A stretch of DNA of 64,000 nt from Trichodelitschia bisporula (GCA_010356995.1 ML996712.1:75204-139203); one strand, 5' to 3'; shown: positions 43,932 through 55,139, counted from the stretch's first letter. Made by a program: numbers and translations. The notes: generated by a model not told the origin, from the letters alone.

Positions 43932-46634
43932 TCAATGGCGCCCATGCGCTCTCCGATGAGCTGGCGCCTTCGCAGGCGCCTTGACCTTGGCTGGGGGCTT
44001 CGCATGCAGCTTCGGCGCGGGATGATCGCCCGTCTTTGGGATAGCATTAGCACCCGTCTTGGCCTTGTCCTCGATCTTCGCATTCTCAGCCTCCGCCTCC
44101 TCATACGTCATCTCCTCCGCCTCCTCCGCCACCTCCGGCACCATCTCCTCGATCTCCTCCTCCATGGGCCGGCGGCTCCCACCCACGATCCCCACCTCCG
44201 GCAGATCCTTGAATGGCACTGGTTGGCCCAGCAAAGGCGCGTTTGTCTTGAGCAGGTCGTAGTGTAGCCGCGTCGTTTCCCAGTTCAGGTAGTCGAGTTT
44301 GTGGCCGCACCGCTTTTGCGCGAGTTCGCCGGGCTTGACGCCGCTGTCGCAGCATCCCCCCCAGCAGTCGGACCAGCGGTATATGACGGAGCGCGAGGGG
44401 TGGGGGGAGTAGGTCCGGTCGATGATGTTCCAGAGGGTTGGGATGGCGATTTCGTGCATGATGCGCGCGGAGGCGATGATGGTTGATAGGTGCTGGAAGT
44501 CGGCGAAGAAGCGGCGCGGGAGGTAGTACATGTCGCTCCAGCTGGGAGAGGGTTAGCCCTGTACGAAAGCTTTAGGTCAGTAAGGTTAACTCACCCTACA
44601 CAGAACTGCTCTGGGTCGACGTCGTAGTTCGGCAGATAGCTCTTGATCACGGTACTCGCCATCTTCGCGCGCTCGTGCTCCTTCGCGCCGAACCACATCC
44701 AATCCGGCACCCATTCCTTGACGTCGCGCATGCAGAGGTACGGAATGCTTCCTTTGTCCAGTACCCAGAGCTTGTCCATGGGCATGTCGTGGAAGCTGAG
44801 CGGCTCAACCCACGCGTCGAAATGAAAGAACAGCAGGCCCTCAACATCGTCATACGCCGGATCTTCGAGAATCAGCTTCATAGTCGCGCGCACAGGGTCA
44901 TAAATGATAAACGAGTCATCGCAGTAGTCACGCTCAATGGTAGTCTCGTTACCCAGGTGGCCACTTTCCGGCATGCTGATGTGAATCGAGTGGAAGTACG
45001 GCGAATACCCCTCATACAGCGTCTCCACGCGCTTCGGCAGATCGGCATTAAGCCGGATGAAAGCCATGGTGTTCTTAAACGGCGACTCGAAGACCGGCAC
45101 CACCGGCTCCGGCTCAACGTACTCGACAATCGGCATCGTCGCGTTCGTAAAGTCCGTGTCTAGGACTGGTGGCTCCGAGGCGTTCGGGGCGGGGATCATG
45201 TGCGTGCGCCAGTAGGTCAGCATGCCGATGAGCACAAAGGCCATGCCAACCGCGATCGCGAGGCCGACTTTGCGGAAGATGCCATGAGGGGAGAGCGAGG
45301 TCATGAGGCGTGAGAAGAAGCTGCGCTCTGCGGGCACCTCGGCGGGGGTTAGGGTTGCTTGAGCGGGTGGCTTGGGCGTGGCCTCCATGTAGAGCCAGGT
45401 GGCGAGGAAGACGGTGAGCGTGCCGGGGATGACAAGGAAGGAGAAGTTGATGTTGAAGAGGATGGGCGAGATGTAGAGCAGGATGGCGGTGGAGATGGCT
45501 GTGGCGAAGCACTTGATCAGGGCGTCGGCATCTGGATGGTTAGTTTTCCGTTTCGCTTCAGGTTCGAGGCTGAAAACTCACACTTGTAGACCGCAGTCAT
45601 GGCCAGGCCGACGAACACGTTGCTGATGATCACCATCACGGCTCCGAGGTTGGCGTATCCCGTGAAGAAGCCCGGCTCATCCGCATTGATGAAGCGAATC
45701 ACAACGTGGACAACAAGGTTGATAATGCACCCAGCCGCATACAGCGTCATGTTCATAACATGCAGCGACCCATCCACGCTCTTGCACAGCTTCTGGTTGT
45801 ACACGCTCGACACCGCGCTGAGCGTCGTCTGGAACACGAGCAGCAAGTACGTCGACAACGGGTACGTAGCACCGCCATTAGGCCCGTACTGCGTGACCAC
45901 GATACCACACACCTGCAGCACGATGGCAATCCACTGCCCGCCGACGATCTTGGTCCCCAGCGCGAAGATCATGACTACGGCAGTGATGAGCGTGGTGCCG
46001 GACTTGATTAGCTGGATGGTGCCCGGGTCGGCCAGGCGGAAGAGCACGAAGATCTAGTCCCGTTAATTGCGTTCGTCGAAAGGCGGATGCGCGTGCTTAC
46101 GGTGTTGTTGATAATGACGTAGAACAGCGCGAGATGCACGAAGCCATACCGCGTCTCCGCGGGGATTTCTTCCCTCACCGCGGCCATGAAACCCGCGGCG
46201 TCGAATCTGCGCACCGGCGCGGACTGTGTCTGGCTAGGCGTGGCGAGGAAGTCCTCCTCCTCTAGCAGCCGCGAAGAACTGCTCTCGGCGTCGTTTTCAT
46301 CGTCCTTGAACGCGGCGGGCGTCTCCTTGATCTCGATGTCCGGCTCCTGGGCGACTTCGGCGTAGGTCCGCTTTTTCCACTCGCGGAAGAAGAGATACGT
46401 GGAGAGCAGGAACTTGAGGAGTTCGGAGATGGTGACGGAGGACGAGGCTGAGAAGGCATATCTGGGTTCGTTAGTTCGGCGTTTTCTGATCAAGTTCCGT
46501 ATAGCTCACCGTCCGTTGGTCTGCGAGGCTTTGTATAGCAGACCGATGCTGACCTGGATCGCAACGAGTGCAAGAGCAGCCGCGTACGCGGGGCTCAGGC
46601 TCGACACCAGAGCCTTCACGTTAAGAAGCCTCAT
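43932..46634 (-). CDS. Nucleotide-sugar transporter fused to a lumenal glycosyltransferase-like domain (834 aa)
   Basis: Five exons fit one continuous frame: 46634-46510, 46461-46101, 46053-45582, 45531-44595, 44541-43932; introns are 47-53 bp with good donors and acceptors. Residues 1-367 are an SLC35A/UDP-galactose-type transporter: INNT/IFVLFRLADPGTIQL, KSGTTLITAVVM, TLSAVSSVYNQKLCKS, YKYADALIKCFATAIST. There is no stop after the last transporter helix. The chain goes on through MEATPKPPAQ to a single membrane segment (about 404-425, VGLAIAVGMAFVLIGMLTYW) and a large domain with RDYCDDSFIIYDP, LFFHFDAWVEP, GWSDMYYLPRRFFADF and a Cys-rich CWGGCCDSG, then an acidic and basic tail. Transporters of this kind end in the cytosol, so the extra segment would place the second domain in the Golgi lumen. 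The transporter call is firm; the glycosyltransferase call is an inference from layout and motif style. Confidence 0.85.
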
Positions 46635-47756
46635 CCTTCAAAAAAAACTCAAAGAACGTATATCCACCACAGACACAGATCTCAAGAATAACGTAAAGAG
46701 CGTCAAAGATACCAAAAAATCTACTTGGTCATGTCTCAACTCAACAAGAGAGCGACTGAGGGGCAAGGCAAAGTCACGAAGAGAGTCTCCAGCAAATAAG
46801 GCGCCGCCGGCAAACGAAAAGCTCATATCCAACCCACCGCCATGCTCGCCGCACGGGGCCTCGCAGGCGTTAGGGGGGGAAAGCAGTTGAAAGGGGGGCG
46901 CGGACTGGTACCTTGGCTAGCTTCAGCAGCCCGCTTCACGGTCAGCCCCCATATCGCCAGCCCCTGAAGCCAGAGGCGCCCGCCCGCTTCTCCTGGCATG
47001 CGGTCTGAAAGCGAGCGCTAGGCCGCGCAGGTACAAAGCGGCTGGCGTGGCGGTGGTGTGGAGACGCCTAAGGGACCCAATTCGACGGGCCTATCAGGAG
47101 GGGCGGGTGCTGATAAGGCGTGCTGGAGGGGTGGGTGGAGGAGGATGCCGCTGCGCCATCAGTGAGCAGTTATTTTGAGGAGATCAAGGGATCAACGAGT
47201 AAATGGCATATCAATGACGATAAGGAACGGGCATCAAAGACGATCATGTCAGGGACGGGAGCGGGATGTGCAGTGTGGTGATGTTCCTGCATTTTCACCC
47301 CCTGGCCCAATCAGGCAAGATACGTAAATAGCCAGGAATCGATCCCTGCCTGTTCACGCCGGGACCAGGCCCAAAGCATCCTCACGTGTCAGCGGCCCGT
47401 CGATTCTCCGGCCCAACATCGCCCTACGATGCGCCTTCACCGCCGGCACCAGCCCTGCAGCTTCTCTAGCGATCAAGTTGGCTTCGATGGCTTCACGCGC
47501 TACTGTGCCGCCCGTTCCACACACTTGCACTTCGCCATTAACTAAACCAAAAGTGACATATCTACCAGACACGCTACCCAGGGACTACGCCCTCTACCAC
47601 CAAACGCCAGTGTTCTAGACCCTCCTCCGCCCAAAAGCCCCCCCCCAACAAGCAAAATTAAGCTAGGCATCGCCGACATCAAGCTCCATCGCAATGAACA
47701 ACAGGCACACTAGCCACGCGGCCCCATGACGCGGTACGCTATTCGCGTGGCTAATC
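46635..47756. other. Intergenic stretch with promoter of the fusion gene; weak small frame
   Basis: Both neighbouring genes are on the minus strand, so this is the promoter side of the transporter fusion. A minus-strand frame at 47354-47572 has coding-like words (RYVTFGLVNGEVQVCGTGG, IAREAAGLVPAVKAHRRAML) but no ATG at its start. It may be a gene fragment. I recognise no family. Confidence 0.4.
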
Positions 47757-50128
47757 TCAGAAGCGCACGTTCAGCGAAGCCAACCACGCGGCCTCCGACC
47801 CCCAGTCCCTATACTCGTTCACCTTGAGCCCGAAAAATAGATGCCCTTCGGACGCCAGGTGCCAGAGTACGTCCACGACGCGCAGCTCCGAGGCCCTACA
47901 TCCAGTCTCTAGGCCGGACGTGGATAGCAAGGCGCGGAGCGTGCCCGCAGCATGGACGAACAGCTCGGCGCTCAGGAAGCCCCACCCGCCGCAGCAGAAG
48001 TTGCTGCTCAGAAACGAGCCGTACGCTACATCGGCCACGACATTGTCATACACGAAGCTGACGTAGCTCTTCCGCACCGCGTCCACGAGATCCGGGCGCA
48101 GGAAGCGCTGCGCCGCGTGCATGCCCACGACGTCGTCGCGCACGATCGAGGTGAAGGTCACGTAGTTCCCATCCACGACGCAGTGCGCGAAGTCGTTGTC
48201 TGCGTCTTTGATGAAGAGCGGGCCGAGGATGTTGGCCTCGCGGATTGCGTAAGCGACGGTTTCGACGGCGTCTGGGGACTGCGTGGGGGCGTAGAGGAAG
48301 TCGAGCTTGGAGCGGGTGGTTGCGGGGAGGGCGTCGAAGAGGCGCTCGAAGGCGGTGGTGGAGCCGCATTGGGATTCGATGAGCGGGCGTAGGACGACGA
48401 GGACGATGCGCGATACGTTGCTTACGTCGAGGTTGGCGATGCTGTTGACGATGATGGGGCGGCCGTTGCCCTGGGATTGGTTAGAAGGGATGGATGGGGG
48501 GCTGGGGGCGCTTACGTTCAGCGTGAGCAGCTTGATGGCCCCGGAGCTGTAGACCTCCTCCATGGCACGGCCGAGCGCAGGCACCAGCACCGTAACCTTG
48601 CGATCCTTGGTCGTGAAGGGCGCATCGAGGTTTACGCGCGACACGGGCGTGACGGCCAGGTACTGCTGGGGCGGGAAGATGCCCCCTGAAAACAAGCTGT
48701 CGTAGATGCGCTCCAGCCCGTTCATGATGCAGTTTTTCTCGCTTTCCTCCGTCATGTACGGCAGGATGCGCGCGAGGCAGAAGAACTCGAACAGCGGGAC
48801 TATGTCCCAGAAAGCGTATTCGCAGTACGCGGCCTTGACTTTTTCGCAGTACATGGCGAGGATGGAGACACAGCGCGCGCGCCGGTGCTCGGGGATTGAG
48901 GTTTGGGTTAGGAACCATTGGTGTCGTACGTCTTGGAGCAGCTTTGCGATGTCTTGGAGGGGAGATTCCTGGCTTGTTTAGTCTTTGTGTCGGTTGATCT
49001 GGTGCTTTACTTACGACGAAGCAGTCGAGGAAGTCGAACACGCACAACTCGCGGTTCTCCGGGTCAACGAGCATATTTGCCAGCGTCAAATCGCCATGGC
49101 ACGGCCCGATCGGCACCTCGCGGCGTCCCAGCTGGCGAAACGAGCTCATAACGCGATCAATCTGGTGCTCGAACGTCTCAATCTCCGCCGGCGTGACAAG
49201 ACTGCTCTTCCGCAGCGCAGCCTTGATGCCCGTAGCCTTCTTCTCAAACTCAGGAAAAACATGCCTTAACTCCACCAACTCACTCAAATTCAAATTCGCA
49301 TCCACCATCTCCACCGCCGTCTCCACAAGCCACTCATTCACCGCCCGGTCCCGCTCCATCATAACATGCCTCACATCCTGAAACGGGATATACTCCATAT
49401 CCACCGTAAACGCGCCAACCTCGCCCTTCACCACCTCCGGCACGCGGATCCCATACACTTCCGGCGTACTCACCGCCCTCAGCCCCGCGGCCCTACACCG
49501 CGCGGCAAACGCAATCTGCTTCTCGATCTGCTTCAACAGGCGATTCCCGTCTTGCTTCGCGCCGACGAAGGCTTCTTTCCGCACAGCCCACATCCCGCTC
49601 GTCAGCCGCCGGATCGTCGCGTCGTCAACGTACGTCCGCGCGCTGCTGTAGCTCGGCTTCTTGACATGTCCGCCGGGCGTGGTTGGGGGGCTCGGTTCGC
49701 GCAAAGCGAGGGCGGGCCGGCGGAGGGCCTTCTGGCTTTGTGATAGTCGAGACCTCGACAATTCGAGGGTCATGTGGAGTTGCGGGCGAATGGGTACGGA
49801 GGAGCGCGCGGCGGAGAGGGTGGCTTGGAGGGCGGGGTCGGCCCAGACTGGCGCGGTTAGTATGATGGTATGGAAGGGGGGTGTTGGATGAGTGGGAGAG
49901 GGCGGGCCTACAGGCGTTGTTGACGCTGAGGTCTGCGACTGGGATGCCGGTGTGCGCATCGTGTATACCGATGATTTGCACGGCGCAGTCGCTCTTGCCC
50001 TGATTCTTGAGCGTCGGGACATGGGATTCCGCCTCGCGCTGGCCGATGCTGCCGGCGCGGAGCCGCGCTGTGGGCGGCGAGGGGGGCGGCGCCGGCGTCG
50101 CGGGATCGAGGAGGGGAGCAGGTGCCAT
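47757..50128 (-). CDS. APH-like kinase fused to a degenerate nucleotidyltransferase domain (738 aa)
   Basis: Four exons fit: 50128-49912, 49847-49015, 48968-48516, 48470-47757; introns of 45-64 bp have GT...AG ends and keep frame. Residues about 1-150 are Pro/Ser-rich. A kinase of the aminoglycoside/choline phosphotransferase kind spans about 175-400: IPFQDVRHVMMERDRAVNEW, the catalytic GPCHGDLTLANML near residue 320, the metal-binding VFDFLDCF near 340, then VESPLQDIAKLLQDV, a run I associate with kinases of bacterial capsule loci. The C-terminal domain (about 455-738) matches the neighbour at 51904-53763: GRPIIVNSIANLDVSNVSRI, FIKDADNDFA, CCGGWGFLSAELF. Its nucleotide-binding loop is altered: AIKLLT stands where the neighbour has KPKWLLT, and the Gly-rich part is changed. 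It is divergent from that neighbour. Substrate unknown. Confidence 0.85.
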
Positions 50129-51903
50129 TGTGACTTCAGCTCACAGCTACTGTTTCGATGTTTGGTGTTGGGGATCGGGATGGGATCGCAATTGGATGGG
50201 AATTGGGATTGAGGACGCGGGAACAGCTTCAGGCATGCACGCACCCGGGGCTAGGGTCGACTATGTAGTAGCACGATCGCGGCGCCGAAGTCGTCGATGG
50301 GGGGTGGGCGGGAGGCGTGCTCTGGGTGCGCCAACCTTATCTTAGCGGGGGAAGCTGGGGCGGCGCCGCGGCTGCGAGTTCAATATTTGCGGTATATACG
50401 GGCGCTTTGGCGAGGGCGAGACGTGATGGTAAATTACGATGGTTACCGCTACAGGTGGGGGAAGCGAGAGGACTAGTTCTGTGATGGACTGGAGGGAATG
50501 GGCCAATGGCAGCGGCTTTTTGGACAACATGGGATGAGCTCCTCCTGATGTCCTTTCGTGATCGATGGAAGGGGTGACGTCTTTTCCTGCGGTGGGGGGG
50601 GGGTGGCGGAGTGAGTTGACGGGAGTGTGTTTCTCCTATTCTTGGGAGAGAGCGTGGGCGTGAGACATGTTCGCGGGAGATGGACAGAGTAAGTAAGCGG
50701 TTTCAGCACACGAGGATGGATGGATTATGTTACGGGAAATACGAGGCTTGAAGGCTAATTGCGCTTACGGTAGCGCCTGTCACTGCGTGAAGGCATGTGG
50801 AGCGCTGTTTGGACATGACTTGGGATGCTCTCAGAATGTGCATTGCATTTCGCAGGATCACTTCCTTCATGGCTTTCCTATCACCATCGCTTACGGAGTA
50901 CACCTCTTCCCTTCCGCTCCAGACTGATCTCAATACAGCCCCGGGAAAGCCTCTCCGCAAAAGCAGGGAATTCATCGCAGCAAATCGGCTCCGCACATGC
51001 AAACCCCATCCGCCAGGTCCAGGCCGACAAGGCTGAACGCACGTCCTCATTTCCCCCAGTAGTAGATCCCACGCCAAGCCCAGGGGTTGCGCCGCTCCAA
51101 AGGGCTGGGCAGGTGTGGGGCGGATTAACTTGAAAAGGGGCTAGCAATCACGCTGGACGCGCCGCCATGTGTTCCGGCGCTGTGTGGAGAGCTGAAAACC
51201 ATCGTGGGCAGCGAAGGGCCGAGACTGGCGGCTAATATTGCACGCTATTATTGCTGAGGGAGGTGGCGACGCTCGACACCCGCAACCGAGGTCGCCAGTG
51301 CATCTGGGGAAGACGCGGTAGGGAAAGACACACACTCAGGCTGGCATTGTGGGATGCAAATCTTCCGCTGATCGGCGAGCGCTCCCGCCCGCACCTCCGC
51401 TTCTTCAATCTCACTTATCAGCGATCTGCTGCGCCGCTTGCGAGCTTGCGTTTCAGATGAGACTGCTCGGAGTGCTCGGGCGAGCGCCATTGCGAACACT
51501 CCCAACGTAGTATAACGGCGGGTCTGCCCGCGCCCGGCGTGCCCGTAGCGCGTACCCGTAGCGTGCGAGTGATGGCGTCGGCTAAGTCAAGCCAAAATTT
51601 CGATAAGCTAGCGGGGGGCCGGGCCCGAAGCTATGCATCCCGGCAAGTGTTAGCGGATGGAATGGAGGGGGGGAGTGAAGAGGGGGTGGCAGAGTGGACT
51701 GGGCCTTAGGCGTCGACTTCGAGAAGCTAAGAAAGGAAATATGGTAAAAGGGGGGCCCCTTGATCTGGAGGGGTGACGACGTCTGATGGAAGGATAGGAG
51801 AACATCTTGGGGCTTTTGAAGCTTTGCATCGCTGCCGTCCGCGCTCACTATCACCAACTCCAAACTCCCATCTTATCCTATACCGACCAACACTGATATC
51901 ACG
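50129..51903. promoter_or_regulatory. Shared 1.8-kb upstream region of two divergent sugar-activation-like genes
   Basis: The region lies between the start codons at 50128 (minus) and 51904 (plus). It holds no supported gene. The last 40 bases before 51904 carry a CACTGATATCACG leader-like stretch, and the first bases before 50128 read TCACA before the ATG. Shared regulation of the two genes is plausible from layout but no binding site is identified. Confidence 0.4.
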
Positions 51904-53763
51904 ATGGCCGGCTCAACCACCGTCCCCCCCGCCAACCGCCCCGCCCGGCGCAGCATCAAATTCGAGCAGCCCTTCGTCTACCACGCCAAAAAATCCTCAA
52001 TCAGCATCTCCCCCCCCTTCCCCACCCCCATCCGCACCTTTTCCATCGCGGACTTCTTCGCCGTCTGCTCCGCCCTTGAACTCGACTGGCTGCTTAGCCT
52101 CACAACTTCCCACCTGAAGGCACTCCTCGCCTCCCCGGATGACCCCGCCACGCGCACATATTCAGCGTCGTACTTCCCCGCGCACATCCCCCTCGACCGC
52201 GGCCGCCGGAGCATCTCCTGGCCCCTCCCCAGCACCGACAGCTCCGCCGACGTCGCCGCCTTCCTCGCAGGCCTCACGCTGCTCACCCTCGAAATCCCCG
52301 CCGCAGGCCCGGTGAGCAGCAACAAAGCCTCCCGCGTCCGCGCCAAGCTCACAACCCTCACCTTCCTCTCCGCCCTCACGTCCGCGCTGAGCGATGCCTG
52401 CCCGGCCCGGTTCCCCACCGTCCTCGCGCGGGCTAGCAGACTCCTCGTCGCCGCGGCAGAGGGGGATGTCTTGCTCGACGAGGAAGACGGCGTAATCCTG
52501 CGCGGCGCGGCGTCGCAGCTCGTGCTCGGCGCCGCGGATGGGCTCCCGCTACGGCTTAAGGACGGGCCACTGACGCCCCGCGCAACCCTCCCGAGCGCCA
52601 TACTCGTAACTCGGCCTGCGCGGCAGCCGCGCGCTCTTAGCGGGCCGAGTTCGACGCTCGTGATCCCGAGTGCGGGGCGGAGTTCGCGCTTCCCAGGGCA
52701 TAAGCCGAAGTGGCTTCTGACGATGCCGAACGGGCGGCTCATGGTCGTGGATGCTATTGCTGGACTCGACTTGAGTGGGGTGAGCCGTGTGGTGCTGGGC
52801 GTGCTAAAGGAACACGTGGACAAGCACTGCGGGAGTGACATCAGCGCGCTCCTCCGCGCTTTCGAAGACGGGCCTGAAGAACTCGCAGACATCGATCTCA
52901 GCATCGTAGTCATCAATGCCGAAACCGTCGACCAGGTTCAAACCATCGAAGTCATCCTCAACACAGCGCGCGTCTCCGGCGCGATCTTCCTCAAAGACTG
53001 CGATAACCAATTCGCGTGCGCCGTGCCAGCGGTGGACGGCGTCGCAACCCTCGAAATCAGCCGCGAGATGCAGTCTCTCAACGTGCCCGCGGGCAAATCC
53101 TACGTCGACGTCGCGCTCGACGGGAGCATCCACAACATCGTCGAGAAGGTGATCCTGGGGCCTACGTTCTGTGTCGGGGGGTACGCATTCGCGTCGGCCG
53201 CGGACTTCACGGCGCACGTCGCGCAGGCGCGGAAACTGCAAAAGCTCTCCGCGGCCGGGGATGCCGAGCTCGCGGTCAGCGACGTCATCTGGCTGAAGCT
53301 GATCAAAGCGGCAGTCGGTCAGACACCTTGCACATTCCAATCCATCCCGGTAGCCGATTACGAGGACTGGGGCACGCTGGGCGCGTGGAAGGCATACTGC
53401 GCCACCTTCCGCAGCCTATTCCTCGACATCGACGGCACGCTGGTGAAGAACTCTGGGCAGTACTTCGGGAAGACGTGGGGCGAGCAGCCGGGACTGGACA
53501 AGAGCGTGGCACACTTGCAGAACCTGTATGCCCGCGGACGGACGCAGATTATCCTGACGACGAGCCGGACGGAGGCGTTCCGCGAGGCGACGGAGCAGCA
53601 GTTGAGGGGGTTGGGGATCCCGTATGATCGGATTGTGTTTGGCATGTTCCATTGCCAGCGCGTGCTGGTTAATGACTTCGCGAAGACGAATCCGTTCCCC
53701 AGCGCCAGTGCGATTAATCTGCGGCGCGATGGCGATGAGTTGAGCGAGATGTTGGACTATTAG
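51904..53763 (+). CDS. Nucleotidyltransferase fused to a HAD phosphatase (619 aa)
   Basis: A single exon starting ACGATGGCC. Residues 1-245 form an Ala/Leu-rich helical region I do not recognise. A nucleotidyltransferase domain starts at residue 252: the loop VIPSAGRSSRFPGHKPKWLL (residues 253-272) has the G-R...R-F...K-P-K pattern that binds NTP. KDCDN at 364-368 fits the metal-binding Asp block. A HAD domain follows, with LDIDGT at 507-512 as nucleophile motif, ILTTSR as the second motif and LVNDFAKTNPFPSASAINL at the end, a run I associate with phosphatases in bacterial capsule loci. It likely makes an NDP-activated group, with the HAD part removing a phosphate. Upstream, and in the opposite direction, is the kinase fusion that shares this nucleotidyltransferase fold. 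Substrate unknown. Confidence 0.88.
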   Translation: MAGSTTVPPANRPARRSIKFEQPFVYHAKKSSISISPPFPTPIRTFSIADFFAVCSALELDWLLSLTTSHLKALLASPDDPATRTYSASYFPAHIPLDRGRRSISWPLPSTDSSADVAAFLAGLTLLTLEIPAAGPVSSNKASRVRAKLTTLTFLSALTSALSDACPARFPTVLARASRLLVAAAEGDVLLDEEDGVILRGAASQLVLGAADGLPLRLKDGPLTPRATLPSAILVTRPARQPRALSGPSSTLVIPSAGRSSRFPGHKPKWLLTMPNGRLMVVDAIAGLDLSGVSRVVLGVLKEHVDKHCGSDISALLRAFEDGPEELADIDLSIVVINAETVDQVQTIEVILNTARVSGAIFLKDCDNQFACAVPAVDGVATLEISREMQSLNVPAGKSYVDVALDGSIHNIVEKVILGPTFCVGGYAFASAADFTAHVAQARKLQKLSAAGDAELAVSDVIWLKLIKAAVGQTPCTFQSIPVADYEDWGTLGAWKAYCATFRSLFLDIDGTLVKNSGQYFGKTWGEQPGLDKSVAHLQNLYARGRTQIILTTSRTEAFREATEQQLRGLGIPYDRIVFGMFHCQRVLVNDFAKTNPFPSASAINLRRDGDELSEMLDY

Positions 53764-54216
53764 GCGTCTTTGGCTTTTTTGGAATGTATGAGTACTCTCC
53801 TAATGGCGGTCTTCGGTCTTGTATAAGTAGTTTTGCATCAGAAGATATGAGCATAATATGGAGGGACGGAAGTCAAGTGGAAATGAAGCATTGCTGCGTT
53901 CCTGTCAACTGCTCGGTTAGCAACACTGTGGAAATATAGCGACCCGAAGACGGAACGAGAGAGCTTAAGGTAGATATTCTACAGGATCTAGTTGTAATGA
54001 ACGTACGGTGAAACTAGTACAGACGCCTCCAACCCTCGGATTCCCAAACTCCGATATCGCCAAACCCAAAGAACCTAAACCGCCGATCGCCAAATCAATC
54101 TCTGACAGTCGACAACCCAACGAGAACACCTATCTTGACTGCATTACCTTAGATATATAGGCCATGACCATCAACTACTCCCCAACTCAGTGCTCAACAC
54201 ATACTCCCATCGTCGC
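53764..54216. other. Convergent intergenic stretch, no gene seen
   Basis: The 3' ends of the genes at 53763 (plus) and 54217 (minus) face each other here. I see nothing else in it. Confidence 0.5.
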
Positions 54217-54811
54217 CTACTTCGTCTGCACCTTATGATCCCCCTTAATCACATCCGCATAGCTCGGCGGCACGTCATGCTGCGCACTCGACTCGCCATT
54301 AGGCGCCGGCGCAGGTGCCCGGGCCGACGGCTTCGCAGCACCCTTTGACTTCGGAGCCGGGGCAGATGTACTGCCCGTATTGCCCGTAGTGCCGTACGTA
54401 CTCGAGTGAGCAGCGGCGGAGGGATGAACAGGCACCGAAGACGGAGGGGGCGTCGAGCCGGGCTGGACGTAGTAGTACGTTACCACCGTAGCGCCGCCGC
54501 GCTCTGAGTCCGGTATCGCTTCGTACTCGGATGGGTACTTGGAGATGATGTACTGTGAGGAGGGTTAGTTAGATATGGAGGGGCGGGGATGAAGGACGAA
54601 CCCAGGCGTGGATCAAGCCGGGCACGTAGCCGAGACAGAGGAGGGCAAAGTTGATGAGCGAGTCGGCGCTGCAGATGCCGCGCTTGACCCAGACTGCGAT
54701 GCGTTAGAACTAGATGCCAGGCTGCCGTGGGGTAGGACGAGAGCACGTACCTGCTACTGGCGGGAAGAGGATCGCGAGGAGGGCGAGGAAGAAATCGGGC
54801 CCGTCGCACAT
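54217..54811 (-). CDS. PMP3: Pmp3/UPF0057 membrane protein with a long PY-motif tail (162 aa)
   Basis: Pmp3 proteins are tiny plasma-membrane proteolipids that affect membrane potential and salt tolerance. Three exons fit: 54811-54751, 54693-54602, 54552-54217, with introns of 57 and 49 bp. The core is textbook: FFLALLAILFPPVAVWVKRG, CSADSLINFALLCLGYVPG, LIHAWYIISKYP, giving two membrane helices in the first 55 residues. Typical members stop there. This one goes on for about 100 residues, Ser/Pro/Ala/Thr-rich, ending DVPPSYADVIKG. The PPSY word (about residues 146-149) fits a PY motif that Rsp5/Nedd4-type ligases bind. The ATG sits 328 bp from that of the divergent RNase H2 gene. Confidence 0.9.
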
Positions 54812-55139
54812 TGTGATTGCTGTTGAAGGTGTTTCTTTTGCTTTCGATGAGAGAAAAGGGGCGTGATAGGTGAAGAGTTGGTGGTGAAGCTCTGGTGGAA
54901 TGACGATCTTGTAGCTGTTCAGGCAACAAAGTTGGCGGGGGCGCATGACGATGAGTCCCCGGGGAGGCGGCGCTCCCCGGTCTTGGCTCGTGGCGCAGCA
55001 GCGGAGATCGGCAGGGTGATATCCGTGTTCGGGCAGGAGATCGCGTATCGCGTCTGCGGGCCGAGAGACGCGTCTCTTGAGTGCAGTTCTTCGTCATAGA
55101 CGCGGGGAACACTCAGATATCTTCTTCAGCTCAGCAATT
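54812..55139. promoter_or_regulatory. Bidirectional promoter between PMP3 and RNase H2 subunit C
   Basis: Only 328 bp separate the two start codons, so the genes must share this upstream region. I see no clear TATA box. Confidence 0.5.

Noticed and set aside
44591-45388. A separate gene starting at the MEATP codon
   Set aside because: The frame is continuous with the transporter exons upstream, with no stop between, so I treat it as part of the fusion. RNA data could reverse this.
47325-47365. tRNA-like T arm on the minus strand (GGGATCGATTCC)
   Set aside because: The loop is ATCGATT rather than TTCGATT, and no acceptor, D or anticodon arms can be found beside it.
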